From positions 62,001 to 126,000 of the forward strand of contig CAKPEG010000002.1 of NCBI GenBank assembly GCA_934149275.1: DNA of 64,000 nt, read 5' to 3'. The position numbers and the translations under genes were made by a program. This document shows, one piece after another, positions 17,062-25,400 of the stretch; position 1 is the stretch's first letter, and every line of letters begins with the position of its first letter. Source of the stretch: an uncultured Clostridia bacterium (GTDB lineage: Bacteria; Bacillota; Clostridia; TANB77; CAG-508). The notes beneath the pieces are model-generated. The model was not told where the DNA came from, did not search any database, and was given only the letters and a program-made list of their open reading frames with translations.

Positions 17062-17760
17062 GTGAGAGGAAAAGTTATAATGATAGTAACTATAGGTATA
17101 ATTTGTATTTTACTTACTAGTGTTATGTTTTTGCAATTCAAAAGTGTACAAGTTATTGAGGCATCTGGTGTAGGTCAAAAAAGAGAAACTGAATTAAGAA
17201 CTGAATATTCGACGTTAAAAGATAAATCAAGTGAGATGAAACAACAATTGGAAGAAATTCAAAATACAACGAAAGAATATACAGATCAATCATCTGATGT
17301 TCAAGCTACTATGGATTTGTTGAAGTCAGATGTTGATAAAGCTCGTTGTGATTTGGGATATACAGATGTTAAGGGACCTGGTATTATTTTAACAATTGCT
17401 GATGGAAAAAATGCAGCAAATGATAAAGAACAAGTCGTAACATACAATGATTTAATAATGGCAATTAATGAATTGAAATATGCAGGTGCAGAAGCTATTT
17501 CACTTAATGATGAAAGAGTTGTAAATAATTCTTTTGTTGCTAATATTTCTGAGTATATGGTAATGAATGATAACAGAATTTCAGGTCCATATACAATTAA
17601 AGTTATAGGTGATTCAAAAGATTTAGAGAGTGTTATTAATATAAAAGGTGGAATAAAAGATTACTTGGAGAGTTACAATAAACAAATTTCATATACAATT
17701 GAAAATGAGGTATATATTAATAAGTATAACGGAAATGTAGAAATTAATTTTGGAGAATAA
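17062..17760 (+). CDS. ylxX: DUF881 family protein (YlxX-like)
   Basis: Paralogue of the preceding gene with the same layout: membrane helix (VIMIVTIGIICILLTSVMFLQF), coiled coil (about residues 35-85) and DUF881 domain (LGYTDVKGPGIILTIADG, LIMAINELKYAGAEAISLNDERVVNNSFV). I choose the GTG at 17062, eight bases after AGGTGG; the frame opens at a GTG at 17050 that lies inside that site. It follows the ylxW-like stop directly, so translation is probably coupled. The molecular role is unknown. Confidence 0.85.
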   Translation: MRGKVIMIVTIGIICILLTSVMFLQFKSVQVIEASGVGQKRETELRTEYSTLKDKSSEMKQQLEEIQNTTKEYTDQSSDVQATMDLLKSDVDKARCDLGYTDVKGPGIILTIADGKNAANDKEQVVTYNDLIMAINELKYAGAEAISLNDERVVNNSFVANISEYMVMNDNRISGPYTIKVIGDSKDLESVINIKGGIKDYLESYNKQISYTIENEVYINKYNGNVEINFGE

Positions 17761-17778
17761 TAGAAAGGGAGATTTAGG

Positions 17779-18168
17779 ATGATTTATATTACAATTATAG
17801 TTTGTTCTGTTCTAGGAATAGTTTTAGGAATGAATTTACCGACAATTTCATATTCATATTCTGGATATTTAGCAATAGCAATTGTTGCTGCACTTGATTC
17901 TGTTTTTGGAGGAATTAATTCACTTTTAAATAAAAAATTTGATATAAGAATTTTTGTGTCAGGATTTTTCGGGAATGCAATTTTAGCAATGCTTCTTACA
18001 TATTTAGGCGAGAAATTGAATGTGGATATTTATTTAGCAGCTGTTATTGTTTTTGTTGGAAGAATTTTTACGAATATGTCAATAATAAGAAGATACTATA
18101 TTGATAAATGGTCAAAAAAATATGATATGAAACATAGTAAAAAAGCTGATAGTGTAGAAAACAAATGA
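17779..18168 (+). CDS. sbp: Small basic protein, DUF1290 (Sbp)
   Basis: The 129-residue membrane protein has four predicted hydrophobic segments and the DUF1290 signature, MNLPTISYSYSGYLAIAIVAALDSVFGGINSLLNKKFDIRIF and FGNAILAMLLTYLGEKLNVDIYLAAVIVFVGRIFTNMSIIRRY. In Bacillus sbp lies between ylxX and ftsA; here the ylxW-ylxX-sbp block is kept but ftsA-ftsZ sit 13 kb away. A bidirectional terminator follows. Function is unknown; a division-associated role is inferred from the neighbours. Confidence 0.9.
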   Translation: MIYITIIVCSVLGIVLGMNLPTISYSYSGYLAIAIVAALDSVFGGINSLLNKKFDIRIFVSGFFGNAILAMLLTYLGEKLNVDIYLAAVIVFVGRIFTNMSIIRRYYIDKWSKKYDMKHSKKADSVENK

Positions 18169-18169
18169 T

Positions 18170-18200
18170 AAAAAGACGTCAATTATATTGGCGTCTTTTT
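18170..18200. terminator. Bidirectional terminator between sbp and feoA
   Basis: AAAAAGACG-(T)C and GGCGTCTTTTT form a hairpin around AATTATATT with A-runs and T-runs outside both arms, so it serves both converging genes. The last codons of feoA (KKTPI and stop) are encoded inside the hairpin. Confidence 0.85.
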
Positions 18201-18416
18201 GTCTATAATTATATTACTAGAGTCAATGTCTCGAATTGCTAATAGTGTATCTTTTATATAGTAAGCTCTTATGTTTCCAGAAGGACTATTAAGAACGGGA
18301 GTTATTATACACCCTGTAATGAAACCTAGATCAGTGAATCTTTGCTTAATTTCTGGAGAACAATTTATGTTTTTTATTTTTCCAAATTCGTTTAATTTTA
18401 GTTTGTTTAATGTCAT
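18183..18416 (-). CDS. feoA: FeoA-like ferrous iron transport protein
   Basis: The 77-residue product is a single SH3-like FeoA domain: LNEFGKIKNINCSPEIKQRFTDLGFITGCIITPVLNSPSGNIRAYYIKDTLLAIRDIDSSNIII. The small basic protein binds and stimulates FeoB. The RFTDLGFITG and YYIKDTLLAIRD segments are the usual FeoA landmarks. It stands alone, far from feoB at 8861. AGGAGTG precedes the ATG. The stop codon lies within the shared terminator. The N-terminal and core match is good, though such small domains also occur in DtxR-family regulators. Confidence 0.85.
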   Translation of the reverse strand: MTLNKLKLNEFGKIKNINCSPEIKQRFTDLGFITGCIITPVLNSPSGNIRAYYIKDTLLAIRDIDSSNIIIDKKTPI

Positions 18417-18554
18417 TAGATATCACTCCTAGTAATAATATTTTATGTTTTAGTATACATTTTAGTGAATTAAATTAATATGTTGAAATATAAGGCTAAT
18501 TATTGTAAAATGTTTATATCTTAGGAAGTTTAAAGAAAGTGAAGAGATGAGTAT

Positions 18555-20150
18555 ATGAATAAAAAAGGATTTATTATAATAGGAATTATATTGGTATTAA
18601 TTGTATCTGCAATTATTTGTTCAAAAATTATTTCTAATAAGGAGAAAATTGATAAGAATTATGAATTACAGCAAGTTTCTAATTATACATATTTTCCACT
18701 AGAGATTTCTGGAAAATATGGAGTTATAAAAAGAGATGGAAGTATTGTTATTCCTGCTGAATATGATTTTGTTCAAGTTCCTAATCAAGATAAAGAAATT
18801 TTTATTGTTGTTTCTGAAGGAAAGTATAAAGTTCTTAATGCTAGTAAACAAGAATTATATACTAATTTTGAAGAGGTGTCTGGAATTCAAGAAAAAGCTA
18901 ATGCAGATGATTCTGTTTATAATAATTCCGTTCTTAAATATAAAGAAAATAATAAATATGGATTATTAGACTTTGATGGAAACAAGATTACTGATGCTGA
19001 ATATGATGAAATTTCTTCATTACAAGATAAATATGGAGAAATATTGGTAAAGAAAAATGATAAATATGGTGTAATTAATATTAAAGGTGTGCAACTTGTT
19101 TCTTGCAAGTATGATTACGTTAAAGGTGATGGTTTTGTAAAAGATGGTTCATATAAAAATGGTGGATATATTATAGGAAATAAAACTAAAAATGGATATG
19201 TATATGGATATGTAGATAAAAATGAAAAAGAAGTTTTGAAAATGGAGAATGAAAATTTATATCGTGTTACTGAAATAAATTCTAATGATGCATATGTAGT
19301 AGCTTCAAAAAACGGAAGATACGCTTTATATAGGAATAAAGATATTTTAACGAGTAATAAATATATTGATGTTTATTACAATAATGGTACGGATACATTT
19401 ACAGTTCAAAAAAACAAATCTTTTGGTTTAATAGATTTAAATGGAAATGTTTTAATTCCAGAGAAATATGAAGAACTTATGGTAGTTGGAATTTATGTAA
19501 AAGCTAGTTTAGATAATGTAAATTATACTTTTGATTTAAAAGGAAATGAAGTTGAAAATTCTAAGTTTGTAAGTTTAGAAGAAACATCTACTAGTAGATT
19601 TTACATTTCAATAGATAATAATTATAAGTATGGAATTGTTGATAAAGAAAAAAATGTAGTTGTAGAAAATAAATATGATTATATTGAAGAAATTAAGAGT
19701 ACAGGATTATTAATAGCTACTAAAGGAGATGATATAACAATTTATACTGGCAGTATAAATGAGGTGCTATCAGTAGAAAATGCACAGTTAGAGAGAGTTG
19801 ATAATTATATTAAAGTTACTACTCAAAATGAAATGTATTATTTAACTTCTGATGGAAAAAAGGTTGGAAATAAAACTGTGTATTTAAAAAATAATATTTA
19901 TGCGAATAAGTCAGGTAGTAAATGGGGATTTGTTGATTTAAAAGATAATGTTGTAGTTCCTTATAAATATGATGAAGTTACAGAACTTGATGAATATGGC
20001 TTTGCGGGAATTAATAAAGATGGAAAATGGGGCGTTGTAAATAGTAATGGAGATGTTATTTTGGAACCTACATATAAATCTGATGAATTATCACCAGTTT
20101 TTATAGGTAAGTATTGCTTAAAAAATGGTGTTGTTAGAGATAGTATTTAA
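18555..20150 (+). CDS. Membrane-anchored WG-repeat protein
   Basis: The 531-residue product has an N-terminal membrane anchor (GFIIIGIILVLIVSAIICSKII) and then about ten WG/KWG-type repeats (around 45 residues each) such as GKYGVIKRDGSIVIPAEYDFV, NKYGLLDFDGNKITDAEYDEI and SKWGFVDLKDNVVVPYKYDEV. These probably fold as a beta-propeller-like array outside the cell. The family is common in Clostridia and Bacteroidetes; ligands are unknown. The first and last repeats match best, the middle ones are degenerate. It stands alone, with feoA divergent upstream and a family C repeat downstream. Confidence 0.85.
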   Translation: MNKKGFIIIGIILVLIVSAIICSKIISNKEKIDKNYELQQVSNYTYFPLEISGKYGVIKRDGSIVIPAEYDFVQVPNQDKEIFIVVSEGKYKVLNASKQELYTNFEEVSGIQEKANADDSVYNNSVLKYKENNKYGLLDFDGNKITDAEYDEISSLQDKYGEILVKKNDKYGVINIKGVQLVSCKYDYVKGDGFVKDGSYKNGGYIIGNKTKNGYVYGYVDKNEKEVLKMENENLYRVTEINSNDAYVVASKNGRYALYRNKDILTSNKYIDVYYNNGTDTFTVQKNKSFGLIDLNGNVLIPEKYEELMVVGIYVKASLDNVNYTFDLKGNEVENSKFVSLEETSTSRFYISIDNNYKYGIVDKEKNVVVENKYDYIEEIKSTGLLIATKGDDITIYTGSINEVLSVENAQLERVDNYIKVTTQNEMYYLTSDGKKVGNKTVYLKNNIYANKSGSKWGFVDLKDNVVVPYKYDEVTELDEYGFAGINKDGKWGVVNSNGDVILEPTYKSDELSPVFIGKYCLKNGVVRDSI

Positions 20151-20172
20151 ATGTATTTTGGGGTTATAGAAA

Positions 20173-20273
20173 ATTATAATGCGTGTGAAATTTGCAAAGC
20201 AAATTCCTGCGCATACAAAGACGCGGACTAAAAAAATTACAATAGATGTAAATGCTATGAATGTCTGCTTTTG
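20173..20273 (+). repeat. Family C element, copy 2 (no H palindrome)
   Basis: AATGCGTGTGAAATTTGCAAAGCAAATT, ACAAAGACGCGGACTAAAAAA and GATGTAAATGCTATGAATGTCTGCTTTTG match the order and sequence of the copy at 33967. The 3' end supplies an ATG at 20261 that opens the next reading frame upstream of its true start. Here the arm GACGCGGAC pairs with ATGTCTGC through G-T steps. Confidence 0.75.
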
Positions 20274-20308
20274 ATATATATATTAAGGCGTATGAAATGG
20301 AGAAAAAT

Positions 20309-21547
20309 ATGGATGATAAAAAATTAGAAGTTTTAATTAAAGAGGTAGAAGTTGAGATTAGTCAGCAAGTTAAAGAAATTGATGAAAGATGTATGCGAAA
20401 CAGCATAAGAGTTTTAGATGCTTTTCAAAAGAATAGAATTGCAGATATTCATTTTAATTCAACTAGTGGTTATGGTTATGATGATATTGGAAGAGATGCT
20501 ATTGAGAGAGTTTTTGCAGATGTTTTTCGTACAGAAGATGCTTTGGTTAGAAATCAATTTATTTCAGGTACGCATGCAATTACTGTAGCTTTATTTGCAA
20601 ATTTGAGACCTGGTGATACATTGCTTAGTATTTCTGGTAAACCTTATGATACCTTGGATTCAATAATCGGATTTAATGATAATCCAAGTTCTTTAAAATC
20701 ATATAATATTAATTATGAACAAATAGATTTAGTTGACAATGAATTCGATATTGCGAAAATTAAAGAAAGACTTGCAAGAAATGATGTTAAGATGATTGAG
20801 ATTCAAAGGTCAAGGGGATATGCAACTAGAAGAAGTTTGACTATGGATAAGATAAAAAGAGCTATAGAAGCGGTTAGAGAAGTTAACAAAGATGTTATTA
20901 TAATGGTAGATAACTGTTATGGAGAATTTGTTGATGATATTGAACCAGTTGATGTTGGTGCTGATTTTATGGTAGGATCTTTGATTAAAAATATGGGTGG
21001 TGGACTTGCTCCTAATGGTGCATATATTGTTGGAAAAAAGAAATATATTGAGCTTTGTGCTGAAAGATTAACAGCTCCAGGACAAGGAAAAGAAGTTGGA
21101 CCATCTTTAGGAATTAACAAAAACTTTTTACAAGGTATTTATATGGCACCTTCTGTTGTGGCAAGTAGCTTGAAAACAGCGGTTTTTACAAGTAGACTTT
21201 TAGAGAAACTTGGATATGATGTTGTTCCAAGATTTGATGAAAAGAGATCTGATATTGTTCAAACTGTTATATTTAGAGACGAAAATAAACTTATAAAATA
21301 TGTTCAAGGTATTCAAAGGGGGTGCGCAATTGATTCAGAATCTGTTCCAATGCCTTGGGACATGCCTGGTTATACAGATAAGGTAATTATGGCAAGTGGT
21401 AGCTTTACACAAGGTTCATCAATTGAACTTAGTTGTGATGCGCCTATTCGTGATCCATATATTGCTTTTCAACAAGGTGGGCTTACATATGAATATGGAA
21501 AAATTGGAGTTATAAGAGCGGTAAAATTATTAGAAGAGGATAAGTAA
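20309..21547 (+). CDS. PLP-dependent Cys/Met metabolism-type enzyme (aluminium resistance/YnbB family)
   Basis: Fold-type I PLP enzyme annotated in Firmicutes as methionine gamma-lyase family or aluminium resistance protein; the real substrate is uncertain. Seen: TSGYGYDDIGRDAIERVFADVF, ISGTHAITVALFANLRPGDTLLSISGKPYDTLDSIIG, the IMVDNCYGEFVD strand carrying the PLP-nitrogen Asp, and the PLP-lysine motif GSLIKNMGGGLAPNGAYIVG. I start it at ATG 20309 (412 residues), seven bases after GGAG. The frame is open from an ATG at 20261, but that ATG lies in repeat DNA without a ribosome-binding site. It overlaps the next gene by one base. Confidence 0.88.
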   Translation: MDDKKLEVLIKEVEVEISQQVKEIDERCMRNSIRVLDAFQKNRIADIHFNSTSGYGYDDIGRDAIERVFADVFRTEDALVRNQFISGTHAITVALFANLRPGDTLLSISGKPYDTLDSIIGFNDNPSSLKSYNINYEQIDLVDNEFDIAKIKERLARNDVKMIEIQRSRGYATRRSLTMDKIKRAIEAVREVNKDVIIMVDNCYGEFVDDIEPVDVGADFMVGSLIKNMGGGLAPNGAYIVGKKKYIELCAERLTAPGQGKEVGPSLGINKNFLQGIYMAPSVVASSLKTAVFTSRLLEKLGYDVVPRFDEKRSDIVQTVIFRDENKLIKYVQGIQRGCAIDSESVPMPWDMPGYTDKVIMASGSFTQGSSIELSCDAPIRDPYIAFQQGGLTYEYGKIGVIRAVKLLEEDK

Positions 21548-22791
21548 TGAAAGTTGTAGTTATTGGTGGTGGACCAGCTGGAATGATGTCTGCAATTAGT
21601 GCAGCAAGATCTGGTGATAAAGTTGTATTATTAGAAAAAAATAATATTTTGGGAAAGAAGATTTTAATTACCGGAAAAGGTAGATGCAATATTACAAGTA
21701 GTTTGGATATTGAAGATTTTATAAACAATATTCCTGGAAACGGTAGATTTTTATATAGTGCTTTTGAAAATTTTGATAATAAAGATATTATTGAGCTTTT
21801 GAAAAAAGAAGGAGTGTCTGTTAAAGAAGAACGTGGTAATAGATATTTTCCAACTAGTGATAGAGCTGAAGATGTTAGAATGGCACTTGAGAGAGAAACA
21901 AAAAAAGCTGGAGTAGATGTTAAGTTAAATTCTAAAGTTTGTGGAATTGAAGTTGCAGATAATAAAGTAAAAAGTGTTGTATTAGAAAACGGAAAAATAG
22001 ATGCAGATAAAATTATATTAGCAACAGGAGGCAAAAGTTATCCGCTAACTGGTTCAAATGGAGAGGGGTATAAGATTGCAGAAGAACTTGGACATACTAT
22101 AAAAGATGTTAGAGGTTCATTAGTTCCTTTGATTGCTGAGAAATCTGTATGTTCAAAAATGCAAGGGTTAAGCCTTAGAAATGTTGGAATAGTGTTATAT
22201 GATGTTGAGAAAGATAAAAAGATTTATTCAGATTTTGGAGAAATGCTATTTACACATTTCGGAGTGAGTGGTCCTACAATATTAAGTGGTTCAGCTCATT
22301 TACTTAGATATAAAGATGTTGACAAAAAGATTTCAAATGGAAAGATTGTTTTAAAAATAGATTTGAAACCGGCACTTTCATTTGAACAATTGGATGCAAG
22401 AATTTTGAGAGATTTTACTGAGGTAAAAAATAAGCAGTTCAAAAATTCATTGGATAAATTGTTGCCTAAGAAAATGATTGATGTTGTAATTGATAAATCT
22501 AAAATTAATCCAGAAAAACATGTTAATGAGATTACTAGAGAAGAGAGAATGAATTTGATTAAGTTGTTAAAATGTTTTGAGATTAGGATTGATGGTTTTA
22601 GACCTGTTGATGAGGCAATTGTAACAGCTGGAGGAATAAGTGTTAAAGAAATTAATCCTAAGACAATGGAGTCAAAGATTGTTTCTGGATTGTATTTTGC
22701 AGGAGAAATCATAGATGTTGATGCATATACTGGTGGATTTAATTTACAGATTGCATATTCTACAGGTTTCACTGCTGGAAAACATTTTTAG
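21547..22791 (+). CDS. HI0933-family FAD-dependent flavoprotein
   Basis: Flavoprotein of the BaiN/HI0933 type. The 414-residue product begins with a Rossmann FAD motif (VVVIGGGPAGMMSAISAARSGDKVVLLEKN), then KILITGKGRCNITSS, the ATGGKSYPLTGSNGEGYKIAEELGH segment and a C-terminal FAD-closing motif (GLYFAGEIIDVDAYTGGFNLQIAYSTGFTAG). The catalysed reaction is not established for most members. The start overlaps the preceding gene's stop by one base and the next gene follows after 17 bp, so three genes (PLP enzyme, this, YigZ) form an operon. Confidence 0.92.
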   Translation: MKVVVIGGGPAGMMSAISAARSGDKVVLLEKNNILGKKILITGKGRCNITSSLDIEDFINNIPGNGRFLYSAFENFDNKDIIELLKKEGVSVKEERGNRYFPTSDRAEDVRMALERETKKAGVDVKLNSKVCGIEVADNKVKSVVLENGKIDADKIILATGGKSYPLTGSNGEGYKIAEELGHTIKDVRGSLVPLIAEKSVCSKMQGLSLRNVGIVLYDVEKDKKIYSDFGEMLFTHFGVSGPTILSGSAHLLRYKDVDKKISNGKIVLKIDLKPALSFEQLDARILRDFTEVKNKQFKNSLDKLLPKKMIDVVIDKSKINPEKHVNEITREERMNLIKLLKCFEIRIDGFRPVDEAIVTAGGISVKEINPKTMESKIVSGLYFAGEIIDVDAYTGGFNLQIAYSTGFTAGKHF

Positions 22792-22808
22792 TGAAGTGAG
22801 AAAATTAT

Positions 22809-23426
22809 ATGTTTTATACTATAAAAGAAGATTGTTCTGCTGAAATTACAGAAAAAAAGTCTAAGTTTATTTGTAATGTTTTTCATGTTGAATCTGTAGA
22901 AGAAGTAGAAGAGAAATTGAATATTATTAGAAAAAAATATCATGATGCTAGACATAATTGTTTTGTTTATAAAGTTGTAGAAGAAGGGGCTTTTAAGGCA
23001 AGTGATGATGGAGAACCTTCAGGAACGGCTGGTGTACCAATGCTTAATATTGTTAATGGTAGAAATATTTCTAATGTTTTAGTTGTTGTTACGAGATATT
23101 TTGGAGGTATTTTGCTTGGAACTGGTGGACTGGTTAGAGCATATTCTTTGGCTACTACGACAGCTCTTGACAGTGCAATAATTATTAAGCAAGAAGAGGG
23201 GTTAGAGGCAGAATTCTTTGTTGATTATAAGGAGCTTGAAGAAGTTAAATATCATTTAAAAAATAGAAATATTAATATTTCGAAGCTGGAGTATTTTGAA
23301 AAAGTAAAACTTATTGTGGAGGGCGAAAAAAATAGTATTTCTAGTTTGGAAAAAGAGAAATTGTCTGATAGAGTAATATTAGAGCATGTAAAAATTCTTG
23401 GAAAAAAGTATATAAGAATAGAATAA
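22809..23426 (+). CDS. yigZ: YigZ/IMPACT family protein
   Basis: The 205-residue product has the IMPACT N-terminal domain (SKFICNVFHVESVEEVEEKLNIIRKKYHDARHNCFVYKV, SDDGEPSGTAGVPMLNIV, VVVTRYFGGILLGTGGLVRAYSLATTTAL) and the C-terminal YigZ ferredoxin-like domain (EGLEAEFFVDYKELEEVKYHL). The family is linked to translation control or ribosome-associated functions. It is last in the operon with the flavoprotein. Confidence 0.93.
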   Translation: MFYTIKEDCSAEITEKKSKFICNVFHVESVEEVEEKLNIIRKKYHDARHNCFVYKVVEEGAFKASDDGEPSGTAGVPMLNIVNGRNISNVLVVVTRYFGGILLGTGGLVRAYSLATTTALDSAIIIKQEEGLEAEFFVDYKELEEVKYHLKNRNINISKLEYFEKVKLIVEGEKNSISSLEKEKLSDRVILEHVKILGKKYIRIE

Positions 23427-23467
23427 ATAATATGATGGAAAAAAATAGAAAAAATTCATTAAAACTA

Positions 23468-23496
23468 TTGAAAAATGATAAAATAACGATTATAAT
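23468..23496 (+). promoter_or_regulatory. Vegetative promoter of spo0A
   Basis: TTGAAA at 23468, a 17-bp spacer and TATAAT at 23491 form a near-consensus sigma-A promoter about 110 bp before the spo0A start. This leaves a long leader with room for further control sites. Confidence 0.65.
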
Positions 23497-23572
23497 TATC
23501 AATGTAAATATTTTACAATTCAAATCAATGAATTGAAGGTACGAAATGTATACTTTTAAAATGGTATTCAAA

Positions 23573-23579
23573 TGACGAA
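23573..23579 (+). promoter_or_regulatory. Candidate Spo0A box (TGACGAA)
   Basis: TGACGAA matches the 0A-box core TGWCGAA and lies 27 bp before the spo0A start. Autoregulation by Spo0A-P is known in Bacillus. One heptamer in an AT-rich leader is weak evidence on its own. Confidence 0.35.
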
Positions 23580-23605
23580 TTATTTAGATTTGAAAGGAGA
23601 AAAAA

Positions 23606-24421
23606 GTGAGAGAAAAAATTACAGTTCTAATTGCAGATGATAACATTGAATTTGCAACAACATTAAAAAAATATTTTGATACTAAAGATAATATGGAGGT
23701 TGTTGGAATAGCTAAAGATGGTGAAGAAGCTTTTGAAAAAATAGTTGAATGTCAACCAGATGTTGCGCTATTAGATGTTATTATGCCTCATTTAGATGGA
23801 ATAGGTGTTTTGGAAAAGCTTAATAATACAAATTTGGAGAAATATCCATTTTGTGTTATGATTTCTGCAGTTGGACAGGATAAGATTACAAAGCAAGCAA
23901 TTAATTTAGGTGCACAATATTATGTAGTAAAACCTTTCGATATTGAAGTTTTAATTAAAAGAATAGAATCATTAAAAAATTATCAAGTATCAGATAGAAG
24001 TCCAAACTTTGTAGTTAAAGAAACAAAAGCGGAATATATACAAATTCCAAAATCAGAAAAGAGTGAGGAAAATTTAGAGGCTTTAGTTACAAATATTATT
24101 CATGAGGTTGGTGTGCCAGCACATATTAAAGGATATCAGTATTTAAGAGAAGCTATAATGATGGCTGTTGATAATATAGACGTAATTAACCAAATAACTA
24201 AACAGTTATATCCTGAAATAGCACATAAATACAAAACTACATCAAGTAGAGTTGAAAGGGCTATTAGACATGCTATTGAAGTTGCATGGAGTAGAGGTAA
24301 GATAGAGGCTACAGAGAATATATTTGGCTATACTGTTAATGCAAATAAGGGTAAGCCTACGAATTCAGAATTTATAGCGATGATTGCTGATAAATTGAGA
24401 TTAGAGATAAAGAGTGCATAA
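23606..24421 (+). CDS. spo0A: Sporulation master regulator Spo0A
   Basis: Response regulator that commits the cell to sporulation. The 271-residue product has a receiver domain with the acidic pair D11-D12, phosphoacceptor Asp57 ([12 protein letters not shown]) and KPFD Lys. The Spo0A-specific DNA-binding domain follows a short linker: [55 protein letters not shown] (the recognition helix region) and [17 protein letters not shown]. It starts with GTG after AAAGGAG. It is monocistronic, with its own promoter and terminator. Confidence 0.98.
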   Translation: MREKITVLIADDNIEFATTLKKYFDTKDNMEVVGIAKDGEEAFEKIVECQPDVALLDVIMPHLDGIGVLEKLNNTNLEKYPFCVMISAVGQDKITKQAINLGAQYYVVKPFDIEVLIKRIESLKNYQVSDRSPNFVVKETKAEYIQIPKSEKSEENLEALVTNIIHEVGVPAHIKGYQYLREAIMMAVDNIDVINQITKQLYPEIAHKYKTTSSRVERAIRHAIEVAWSRGKIEATENIFGYTVNANKGKPTNSEFIAMIADKLRLEIKSA

Positions 24422-24460
24422 GCTTGGAACCTTATTATTTAAATTAAAATTCGTTAAGAT

Positions 24461-24512
24461 AAAAATCCCTACTGTGTTTATTTATTGAAATGAATATGGT
24501 AGGGATTTTTTA
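24461..24512 (+). terminator. Terminator after spo0A
   Basis: AAAAATCCCTAC pairs with GTAGGGATTTTT around a loop of about 25 bases, and the T-run follows. Confidence 0.8.
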
Positions 24513-24530
24513 TAAACTTTTTCTTTAGGG

Positions 24531-24559
24531 TTGTAAAAAAATACTATTATAGATATAAT
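24531..24559 (+). promoter_or_regulatory. Promoter of deoD
   Basis: TTGTAA, a 17-bp spacer and a perfect TATAAT lie about 34 bp upstream of the deoD start. Confidence 0.7.
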
Positions 24560-24592
24560 ATCTTTGTATTTTTAGATTAAAAGGAGATTAAT

Positions 24593-25315
24593 ATGACTGC
24601 TCATAATGAAGCTAAAAAAGGAGAAATCGCTGAAGTAGTTCTTATGCCTGGCGATCCTTTAAGAGCTAAATATATTGTTGAAAATTTTTTTGAAAGTTAT
24701 GAACTTGTAAATTCTGTTAGAAATATATTTGCATATACGGGTATGTATAAAGGAAAAAGACTTACTGTTATGGCATCTGGAATGGGGATGCCAAGTATGG
24801 GGATATATTGTTATGAATTGTACAAATTTTATGATGTGAAGACTATTATTAGAATTGGATCTTGTGGAGCTTATGACGAGAGTATTGATTTATTAGATAC
24901 TATTTTAGTTGATGGTAGTTACACACCAGGAAATTTTGCAAAGAACTATAATAATCAAGATGTAAAGTTTGTTAAAGCTGATGAGAAACTTAATGAGATT
25001 ATTGAAAAGGTTGCAATGGAAGAAAATATTAATATTAAAAAAGAAAATATTGCGTGTACAGAATGTTTTGATCCATATATAGAAAATGTTGATGCTATAA
25101 TTAACAGCTTTCCAGCTGAGTTAAATATTGTTGGAGCGGAAATGGAATCTTTTGCATTATTCTATACTGCAAAAATGCTTGGAAAGAGTGCAGCATGCTT
25201 GCTTACAGTTGTGGATTCTATAAAGAAAAAAGATTCATTATCTGCTGAGGATAGACAAGAATCTTTGAATGATATGATAAAGCTTGCTTTAGATACTTCA
25301 TTAAAGTTGACATAA
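24593..25315 (+). CDS. deoD: Purine nucleoside phosphorylase, DeoD type
   Basis: Cleaves purine (deoxy)nucleosides with phosphate in the cytosolic salvage pathway. The 240-residue hexameric-type product carries VLMPGDPLRAKYI (phosphate-binding Gly/Arg), the ASGMGMPSMGIYCYELYKFY loop, IRIGSCGAYDESIDLLD, the purine-site GAEMESFALFYTA and LTVVDS (the catalytic Asp region normally reads SD). Length and motifs are typical. AAGGAGAT precedes the ATG, and the gene has its own promoter. Confidence 0.95.
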   Translation: MTAHNEAKKGEIAEVVLMPGDPLRAKYIVENFFESYELVNSVRNIFAYTGMYKGKRLTVMASGMGMPSMGIYCYELYKFYDVKTIIRIGSCGAYDESIDLLDTILVDGSYTPGNFAKNYNNQDVKFVKADEKLNEIIEKVAMEENINIKKENIACTECFDPYIENVDAIINSFPAELNIVGAEMESFALFYTAKMLGKSAACLLTVVDSIKKKDSLSAEDRQESLNDMIKLALDTSLKLT

Positions 25316-25318
25316 ACC

Positions 25319-25347
25319 TTGAAAATGGCTGAATTATATGGTAAAAT
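25319..25347 (+). promoter_or_regulatory. Promoter of the coiled-coil protein gene
   Basis: TTGAAA at 25319, a 17-bp spacer and TAAAAT at 25342 lie about 54 bp before the start at 25401. Confidence 0.6.
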
Positions 25348-25400
25348 AGATAATGTAAGTTTAAAGAGATGAAATAAAAATATAAAAGAGGGGAATTAGT

